In this document: piece after piece, positions 56,801-64,000 of the stretch
How positions within the stretch are numbered: the stretch's first letter is position 1
Layout: the number at the start of each line of letters is the position of its first letter
NCBI RefSeq assembly: GCF_964656455.1
Contig: NC_135721.1
Location: forward strand, 82,874,754 to 82,938,753
Length of the DNA stretch: 64,000 bases
Origin: Halichoerus grypus
Lineage: Eukaryota > Chordata > Mammalia > Carnivora > Phocidae
Reading direction: 5' to 3'
Notes under the pieces: model-generated
What the model saw: only the letters and a program-made list of their open reading frames with translations
The model's database searches: none
Told to the model about the DNA's origin: nothing
Made by a program: the position numbers and the translations under genes

Positions 56801-58159
56801 AATGGCAGCAACTCTCACGACTCTGCCAAACCTTCCACAGGTGCCATGTGAACCCCATCCGTGCATCCTTCCTACTACAAAGATAAAATAATTCATCTTT
56901 TCCAACTCCTTTTTCAAAAAGTCCATGAAAGTCTGGGGTTCAGATTTATTCTGATGGCGATTAGGAGGCATGAAAGTGGTTAAGCAGAAAAGAGACATCC
57001 TCTGAAATCACCTTTAGTGGTGATCACTTTGAATGCCGTGTGAAGGAGGGACGGGGAGTTGGGGGCTGCTGGAGCTGAGGACAGATGAGAAATCCTTTGG
57101 GAGGCCATGCCCATAATTACAGTACAGTGTGTCAGTGGCCTCAGCTCAGAGAGTGGCAGTGGGACATGGATAATAGTCATCCTTATAGCCTATGTTGACC
57201 GTCCATATTTAGGAGATGGTCACAGGAAAAGGATTCGGCTGAGAGCGGTGAGAGAAAACTGCATGGTCACAGAAGTAAAGAAGAGAGCACTTGAAGGAGG
57301 AAGCAGACACCAGAACAGACTTCTGTTGAACCAACCAGCAAAGACCTGAAAGAGTAAACACTGGCACTGGGGACCACTGAGAAGCCGTCCCACCATCTAT
57401 GGTGAGACCCAGCCCCACCTGTGTATGACTCGCAATCCGTTGTACACCACAGGGTGAGGTCAAGAGTATGGTGCATGTGAACAGCCCAGAGAAGTAGGGC
57501 TCCTTATAATTCTTATTCAGAAGACTACTTTTACTTATATCAGTGGTCAGCACTATTCCGGACAAGATCTCCAGGGTCTGCTCTCCTTGTGGTGCAATGG
57601 GACAGTGATGTGAATGGATGGAAGACAGTTGCAGGCTCCGAATAAAGATTGGCTGTTTCTTCGGTAGGACTTAATGACGGTCAGCTTCCTGCAGCACGTA
57701 GCAGATTTGTTTGTACAGAGGTGGGCATGTCAGGGGAGAGACGACCCCGCAAACTCTCTGACGATGGACATGGCTGTACGGAGTGAAGCTGGCACCAGGG
57801 ATGAAGGGCTCTTGGCCATCCCAGGGGCACGCCCTCTGGCACTCCTCCTCTGGGCGTCCTGGGGGCACTGGGTCAGTGTCTGCCTGCACTCAGTGCCTAT
57901 TTACCAGGGGACCAGCTTCCCAGGAGCACCACTGCAGCCTGAGGCTCCAGAACTGTGGAGAACAGCTCGAGAACTCCTCCAACAGTCCACATCCAAAAAC
58001 GTCCCTGATGGGGAAGTGCTTCTAAAGGTCCCCTGCCCCAGTTTTACTGCCCTTCAAAGAGCCAGCGGAAACATTCCACTCCTATCTGCGACATTCTCTC
58101 CAATGGCATCTGACCCCCTCACTTCTGTGTCACCTCCAGTTTAGGATCCAGAATCGCTG
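56801..58159. other. Unique interval
   Basis: About 1.36 kb. The plus ORF at 57674-58144 (156 codons) shows no domain and overlaps equally long antisense frames; not called as a gene. Confidence 0.4.
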
Positions 58160-58290
58160 AGTTGCATGAGGCTCCTGAAGATCACCCAGCCCAACCCCTC
58201 ATTTTGCAGATGAGGTTGTAGAGACTCAGAAAACTTCAGTGGCTTGGCTGGGATCACAGGTAAGAAAGGAAACTCAACTAGACACAGTGT
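58160..58290 (-). mobile_element. MIR core relic
   Basis: 'CCCCTCATTTTGCAGATGAGGTTGTAGAGACTCAGAAAACTTCAGTGGCTTGGCTGGGATCACAGGTAAG' resembles the MIR reverse complement. Confidence 0.6.
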
Positions 58291-58514
58291 CCTGGAAAGA
58301 AAGCCTTGAAGCCCTCTCTGCCCTCCCTGTGAAGCAGAGAAGAGGCTGAGCTTGGTGAGCGCTGCTGGGAGCTGGTCCCTTTATGACCTGAAGCTAAGGC
58401 TCTGGTCGTTGAAGGGTCCTCCCTTGAGAGGAAAGTCTACAACCAAGCTGCTGGCAGCGGCAAGCCAGCAGGTGCTCCTCCGTGCAACTGTGCTAAATAT
58501 CCAAGTTATATTTA

Positions 58515-58747
58515 GGGGCGCCTGGGTGGCTCAGTCGCTTAAGCTTCCGACTCTTGATTTCAGCTCAGGTCGTGATCTCTCAGGGTCATGGGATGGATCG
58601 AGCCCCCTGTCAGGCTCCACCATCAGCGGGGAGTAGACTTGAGATTCTCTCTCTCCCTCTCCCTCTGTCCCTCCTCCCTCACGCTCCCATGTGCGTGCAC
58701 ACGCACACACTCTCTCTCTCTACAATAAATAAACCTTTAAAAAATAT
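58515..58747 (+). mobile_element. SINEC with 18-bp TSD
   Basis: Older body type (CGACTCTTGATTTCAGCTC) with an expanded CACACGCACACACTCTCTCT tail. TSD ATATCCAAGTTATATTTA (58497-58514) and ATATCCAAGTTATACTTA (58748-58765), one mismatch. Confidence 0.95.
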
Positions 58748-58765
58748 ATATCCAAGTTATACTTA

Positions 58766-59559
58766 ATCATTAGGCATTTCCCGCTGCAACTCCTATCCAC
58801 ATTCCAAATCTACCCAAAAATTCATTTAAAAATAACTAAAGGTTTGAGAAATGTTTACAACTACCCTAAGTTTCAGGAGGGCATCTGCAAGCACACACTC
58901 AGTCTAACCGAGCACCCATTTAAGGGTCTTCTGCCGAGTCCTAGAAACAGGCCACACAGTGGCTCAGGAGCCACGGGGACCACACACCCCTGACCACCGC
59001 ACATGAGGGGAGCACACAGCAGCAGGAACCACGTGCCCGGTGGGGAAACGCTCGCTGACAGCATAGAAACATTTCCCAGGGAGACTTGGTCTTGAAGAAA
59101 AATAGGTCTTTGATGGGGGGAGAGCATTCTAGTCCGATGGAAGAGATGCACAAGCAATGTCTATCTCCAACCTTTAACATGAAAGTGGACCAATCCCTCC
59201 AAACTCACGAAAACTGTGAAAGTCGTAGGCGAAGCTGAAGTATCAGCAATCCACCTAAAATGTCCAGAGCTCCCGCCAACGGGAGAGATTTCTCTCTCTT
59301 CTTCGAAGTCCAGGCCAACCGCAGTCCAGAAGCCACTGATACACAAAACAGCGATGGAGAGGCTTTGGATGGTTTGTTGCCGAACACCAAAGCAACTCCT
59401 GCAAGCTTATTCTTTGGAAGTGCTGGTGGGCAACTCCCCCGCTGCAGGCACACAAACAAATAGGACCTTTCTTTCTAGTTCTTACAGGAAGCTTGAATCT
59501 TGACCCACTGAAGCTATTTCTTCTCGGGAGAGAAGCTCCAACTTTCTTTGTTCACAGAG
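58766..59559. other. Unique interval
   Basis: About 800 bases. Dense overlapping ORFs on both strands (58873-59503) without any recognisable domain. Confidence 0.4.
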
Positions 59560-59800
59560 CCCACAAGCGGGTGACAGTCATGATGTAATACTTACTTCTT
59601 CCGGGGGCCCCAAAACCAGCGCACTTCCTGCGCCTGCCGCTTGGCGGAGCTTCCCACGTCCTGCAGTTCTGCGCTGGGACACACGGGGGCAGCAGAGCTC
59701 GGCCCGCTCCTGACCAGGCTTGCATCCCAACAGGAATTTGAGGGGCGCCGCTTAGCTCCGAGGATAACGCTTGCCTAGCACCAAAAACCCAAAGGAGATG
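59560..59800. promoter_or_regulatory. Small CpG-enriched patch
   Basis: About 17 CpGs in 240 bases by eye, with TTCTTCCGGGGGCC (an ETS-type CTTCCGG core), GCGCCTGCCGCTTGGCGGAG and a weaker CTCF-like CACGGGGGCAGCAG near 59678. Could be a small promoter or enhancer. Confidence 0.3.
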
Positions 59801-59949
59801 CAAACGATGCCTTCAGTAGCTGGAAGGTAATGCCCTCACTGTGTGCGCTGAGCTGATGGCTAAATCCATACTAAATCTAACCAAATCCGTACCATGAAGG
59901 AAACCTTGTGATTTTAGACGAGTCCTGCCACTGCATGGTGGGAGTGGTG

Positions 59950-60085
59950 TTATCTGTGTCTATATCCGTATCCGTATCTATATATCTATTTCTATCCTAT
60001 ATATCTATAGCTATATGTGTATATCTAGAGCACAGTGACAGAGCTATATCTATATATCTATATCCATATCCATATCTGTTGAAAT
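59950..60085. repeat. TATC/CTATAT microsatellite
   Basis: TATATCCGTATCCGTATCTA, TATATCTATAGCTATATG, CTATATCTATATATCTATAT. Imperfect; interrupted near 60025-60045. Confidence 0.9.
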
Positions 60086-60337
60086 ATATGCATAATATAG
60101 GTTATATAATTAGAAATATCAGTGTATACATATACAGCTTCTTACATCTTTCTCTTCTATCCAAAGTATCTTCAACAGGCATGCATTTGTTGAATGATCG
60201 GAAAAATATATAGACTCCACAGACAAACACAGAAGGAAAATCTACATTACGTGAAAATCCAGCAAATATATTTCGAAGTTTTATTCTCTCAAAAAGATAC
60301 TTTAGTTTATGAAATAATTAGCAATATGAGGACTTTA

Positions 60338-60514
60338 TTTTTTTTTTAAGATTTTATTTATTTCTTTGAGAGAGAGGGAGCACACGAGCTGGGGGGGCAG
60401 AGGGAGAGGGAGAAGCAGACCCCCCTGCTGAGCAGGGACCCGGATCCCAGGACCCCGGGACCATGACCTGAGCTGAAGGCGGAGGCTTAACTGACTGAGC
60501 CACCCAGGCACCTA
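60338..60514 (-). mobile_element. SINEC, minus strand, perfect 16-bp TSD
   Basis: Reverse-complement SINE: T run, AAGATTTTATTTATTTCTTT, ACTGAGCCACCCAGGCACC. TSD CAATATGAGGACTTTA at 60322-60337 and 60515-60530 is perfect. Confidence 0.96.
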
Positions 60515-60544
60515 CAATATGAGGACTTTAAGTCACGCTCTCCA

Positions 60545-60930
60545 TTCATGAATTTATTTGACATATGCCTCACATATGTGCAAGGCACTCTCGCAGGTTC
60601 CAAGACAGCAAGGTAAGTCACGGTTACTGCCCCCAGTGAGCTCACAGTTGGGCAGCTGTGAACAACAGATGGTGGTTGTTATAATGGAGGAATGAACACA
60701 ATCCTGTGAAGATAACAGAGTTGGAGACTATGAATTCTACAAGGGACAGGGTATGATGAGGCTTCACAGAGGAGGTGGGACTTGAGGTCTGTCTTCAAAG
60801 ATTAAATAGGAATTGACCAGTAAAGGTGGCGAGTGGTGCATCAGGCAGTGGGAAATGTCAAGTACAAGTTCATGGAGAGTGGGAAGGTAGGGGGAAGGGC
60901 TGAGCCTCGGGCCACCATGATCCCACGGGA
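60545..60930 (-). mobile_element. LINE L2 3' region
   Basis: 'TATGTGCAAGGCACTCTCGCAGGTTCCAAGACAGCAAGG', 'GTGAGCTCACAGTTGGGCAG', 'GGAGGTGGGACTTGAGGTCTGTCTTCAAAG', 'GTGGTGCATCAGGCAGTGGG': reverse-complement L2. Confidence 0.8.
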
Positions 60931-61332
60931 GGGTGAAGAGCCAGGATGTTACCTTGGACTCCTACTGGAGGCAACGGGGTGGCAGGCAAACGTTCTTGTC
61001 CTGGTCGTGTCTGGGCTCTGGCTACAGCTATGCCCAGATCAGTCAGGTGTGCAGTGGAACTGGAAGGACAGCCTGGCTGGAATGTGTTGGTAGGTTCTCT
61101 ATACCAGTGACTTTCAAACTGTTTAAAGTGCAGTAAGGAATACACTTGACCATGGGCTCACTATACAGAAACACACGTGTGTGTGGTGTATATTCATATG
61201 ATGCAGAATTACAAAACGTGACACACTCGGGTCTGTGCATTCTCTATGTTGTCAACAGAGAGAGATTTCATAGCCCACTAATAGGCTACAACTTAAAGTC
61301 TGGAAAAGACTGCTCTCTAAATCAGGGTACCT

Positions 61333-61520
61333 GGGGCGCCTGGGTGACTCAGTCGGTCAGGCGTCTGCCTTCGGCTCAGGTCATGATCTCAGGGTCCTGG
61401 GATCGAGCCCCACGTCAGGGTCCCCCCTCAGAGGGCTGCCCCTCCCCCTGCTTGTGCGCTCTCTCTCTCTCTCTCAAATAAATAAATAAAATCTTTTAAA
61501 AAAAGAAAAAAAAAGATAAA
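61333..61520 (+). mobile_element. SINEC
   Basis: Head GGGGCGCCTGGGTGACTCAG, shortened middle, AAATAAATAAATAAAATCTT, A-rich tail. TSD CAGGGTACCT (61323-61332) and CAGGGTTCCT (61522-61531). Confidence 0.94.
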
Positions 61521-61521
61521 A

Positions 61522-61735
61522 CAGGGTTCCTCAGCCCCTCACTACTGATGTTGTGGGTCAATGACTGGGGGCATGGGGACCGTCCTGCTCACTGTGGGAT
61601 GTTGAGCAGCGTCCCTGGCCTCTATCTGCTAGACACCGATAGCCTTCTCCCCCTGAGTCTGACCACTAAAAATGTCGCCAGTCACTGTCAGATGTCCCCT
61701 GGGGTGCAAAATTGCCTCAAGTTGAGCGCTGCTCC
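61522..61735 (-). mobile_element. MER20-like hAT relic
   Basis: 'GTGGGATGTTGAGCAGCGTCCCTGGCCTCTATCTGCTAGACACCGATAGCC', 'AAAATGTCGCCAGTCACTGTCAGATGTCCCCTGGGGTGCAAAATTGCC'. Third copy in this window with the same orientation. Confidence 0.82.
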
Positions 61736-61969
61736 TCTCAACAAACTTAAAAATGGAAATGACTCGGTTTGAGAGAAAGATGACTGACTTCACCTTCAGG
61801 AGCAAGTGACCTTGCATCCACAGGGCTTACTAACCACCCACAGGAGAGAAAACGCTTGGCTGAATCTTGAGAGTGAACTGGGGGTAGTTCTAGAATCAGT
61901 GGAAGGTCCTGGCGTCAACAGATACAAGCACACGTATTATGTGATCTATCCCTGCTTACCTGGTCACAC

Positions 61970-62250
61970 ACAGCGAACCACCCTCCCCCTGCTCCACCAT
62001 CGGGCAACACTTGCCTGCCTTCGTTTCCTGAAATCGACCAAAACTGTCGGCCTCCAGGGCCTTTGAACATACACCTCCCTCTGCCTGAAACACACATCTT
62101 CGCTCTCCTCCTGCTCAGCCCCCATTGACCATCCAGGTTCATCTTAAATCCCCAAAAGGTCATCCCGACTCCCCCAACCTAATGAAGTTCTCTGATGTGC
62201 TCCCAAGATGCCCTCCACTTGTCACTTTTAACACTTACTATGAAAGGTAG
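61970..62250 (+). mobile_element. LINE L2 3' region
   Basis: 'CTTGCCTGCCTTCGTTTCC', 'CCTCCCTCTGCCTGAAACACACATCTTCGCTCTCC', 'CCAGGTTCATCTTAAATCCCC', 'CTAATGAAGTTCTCTGATGTGCTCCC': sense L2. Confidence 0.75.
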
Positions 62251-63164
62251 TTTAAAAAAAAAAAAAAAGGAAGAAAAAAAGAAAGGTAGTTAGAGGTATA
62301 TTTGTGTGACTATTTGCTTACCATGTTCTCTTCACTTCTCGAGACTGTGAACACGAGAGTGGGGGCCTTGCCGGCTTTGCTCACGCAGAGCAGGTGCCAA
62401 ACCCAATAAAGAATTTCTAGATGAGGGAGATAACTGCCAGTTAGCCTGATTACGGCTCCTATTTGTATCAGTTTAGAGACCGATGGGTGAGCTGGTCTCC
62501 TAGGGCTAATTAACATTCCCTTTAAGTAAGAGATGTTTAAAAGCTTTTCAAATAAATTTATGAATTTCTCACAGAGGCTGAGTTTCTAATAAAAGAATTA
62601 TTCCAACACCTATCTTGAGACTGTATAATTAAGAAACAGCAATACTTGGGGGGGTTGTTGGGTTTTTTTTCTTTTACTTAAGGAGTCTACATAAACCATT
62701 CTCTGTGTGGTTCTTTCTTTGATAATTAAAGCTCTCATTTTCTCTTTTCATCATTAGGAAACCATTCCAGATAACAAAACTGAATTTCCTTTAAACCGTA
62801 AAAGTATTGGAATATTACAGTCAGGCTAATTTCATCTACGTGACATTACGTGTAGAATTTCTACTTGAAATTCATTCTCAATAAAAAGAAGCAAAACAAT
62901 ACACCAAAATTCACTCAATGCTTACCAAGAAATGGACTGAGCCTCAGGAAACCCCATGAGAAAAAAGGAGATTATCAGGGACCGGAAGAGTGATGGAGTG
63001 GGCCAGCGTCCTTGACCGTATGAGAATATACCGTATATTCTGTTTGTTGTCTTTTTTTAATGTGACAAAGCCTAAGTAATTTTTCAAATGTCAGATCCCA
63101 CCCTGATTTTATCATCTTCATTCCCAACCCTTATATCCACCCAGAAATTGGAATTCAAGTCGAC
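62251..63164. other. Unique AT-rich interval
   Basis: About 900 bases with no recognised gene or repeat. Confidence 0.4.
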
Positions 63165-63275
63165 ATATTCTCAGGTATAATGTGTTGGGCCAAGGACAAG
63201 GGAATGCAACAGTAAATAAGATAAGGTTCACCCTCCAAAAGGTTTTGGTCTCTGGGAGGACACATCCCAGAGTAG
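63165..63275 (-). mobile_element. L2 3' end relic
   Basis: 'TGTTGGGCCAAGGACAAGGGAATGCAACAGTAAATAAGATAAGGTTCACCCTCCAAAAGG' resembles the L2 reverse complement. Confidence 0.55.
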
Positions 63276-63554
63276 ATCCGTATAAAGCAGGGAAGAACAG
63301 CTGCCCCCCCAGAGTCCACAGCCCACGTGCCCCCAACTACACGACGAGACCCATCATTTGTCTTCAGAATAAAGGACCAGATAGCTGCATGCCTGGTGCT
63401 AAGTCGTAGGGATGACAACGGCTCACATTCCACTAGCACAGAAGCAGGGCATATCTTTTCTTCCCTCCCCTAAAGAAGGCAGTCTACATGGTAGCAATGT
63501 TTGGTTGCCCCTTGGGAACCAATCATTTTTTTTTCCTTGAACTCACTCATTTCA

Positions 63555-63800
63555 CCCATTTACTCAATAGATGTTTATCAAGAGCCTGCCGTGTGCGGGT
63601 GCTGTGCTGGGCACTGGGGACATAGCGGGGAACAGGAGCGGGGGTCCCTGCGAGCATGAAGCCACCCCCAGCAGGGACCGCGTGTGGCCCTCACGTAATG
63701 ACAACCAACACCCTGCGTGCTGTGGGCGTCCCAGGCCCTCTTCCAAGTGCCTGAAGCGGCCTACCCCTGTCATCACGACAGCAACGCCATGCGGCAGGAG
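63555..63800 (-). mobile_element. L2 3' end joined to a MIR-like segment
   Basis: 'TACTCAATAGATGTTTATCAAGAGCCTGCCGTGTGCGGGTGCTGTGCTGGGCACTGGGGACATAGCGGGGAACAGG' is the reverse-complement L2 3' end. From about 63690, 'GCCCTCTTCCAAGTGCCTG...TGTCATCACGACAGCAACGCCATGCGGCAGG' looks like MIR. GC-rich, with many CpGs. Confidence 0.65.
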
Positions 63801-64000
63801 CCAGAGAGCTGAAGCCACCCCTGCTCCGTCTGGGGGTCCTGGTCGTGTCTGCACACGCTGACCTGCCTGCAGAACCCGGCTCTGAACCTCACCTCAACCA
63901 GGCCACGTGTAGTGACCACACACAGTCCCACAGATCAACAAGCACGCACCGCACAAGCTTTGGGAGGGAACATGCCGGCGTGAGATCCGTTAAGAGAGGA

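Noticed and set aside
57674..58144. 156-codon plus-strand ORF
   Set aside because: No recognisable domain; the antisense strand has ORFs as well; no exon signals.

Overview
This is mammalian nuclear DNA, almost certainly from a caniform carnivore. The window holds about 27 copies or fragments of the carnivore tRNA-derived SINE (SINEC), recognised by the head 'GCGCCTGGGTGGCTCAG', the body 'GGGATCGAGCCCC', a CT-rich tail and a terminal AATAAATAAAATCTTT-A(n). The young copies have the arctoid form (bear, seal or mustelid lineage) rather than the dog-specific form; the exact species cannot be read from the window. It also holds L1, L2, MIR, MER5A/MER20-type hAT relics, MLT1-type LTRs and one solo ERV LTR.

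No host protein-coding gene, tRNA, rRNA or recognisable exon was found. Only one open reading frame is convincingly protein-derived: a 949-codon reverse-transcriptase fragment inside a 5'-truncated, fairly young L1 on the minus strand (29430-32737). It is flanked by a perfect 17-bp target-site duplication.

Layout: 0-8.8 kb is AT-rich, with many SINEs, two degraded L1 pieces and a 500-bp alternating purine/pyrimidine tract. 8.8-20 kb is mostly unique sequence with scattered SINEs, an exact 56-bp tandem duplication, a C-rich low-complexity block and a solo LTR (15385-16149) that carries a nested SINE. 20-29 kb has few SINEs and is rich in L2, MLT1 and MER5; it includes an AT-rich but CpG-retaining stretch at 20.5-21.0 kb that may be a conserved regulatory element. 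29.4-32.7 kb is the L1. 35.2-40.0 kb is a minisatellite of about 4.7 kb built from 18/17/16-bp units. 40.0-64 kb mixes unique sequence with SINEs, L1, L2, MIR and MER20, plus two CpG-enriched patches (47.2-47.65 and 59.56-59.8 kb).

The most unusual structure is the minisatellite locus. The long array (about 265 units) and its unique flanks occur a second time, inverted, about 1.1 kb downstream, where the array has only about 10 units (41097-41367). The short copy matches both edges of the long copy in order, so it looks like a fossil of the pre-expansion array. The + strand of the unit contains no stop codon, so all three + frames stay open for up to 4.7 kb. The resulting 'proteins' of 1,100-1,580 residues are artefacts. 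I found no multi-gene system; the biology here is repeat dynamics, retrotransposition and possible chromatin or regulatory sites.
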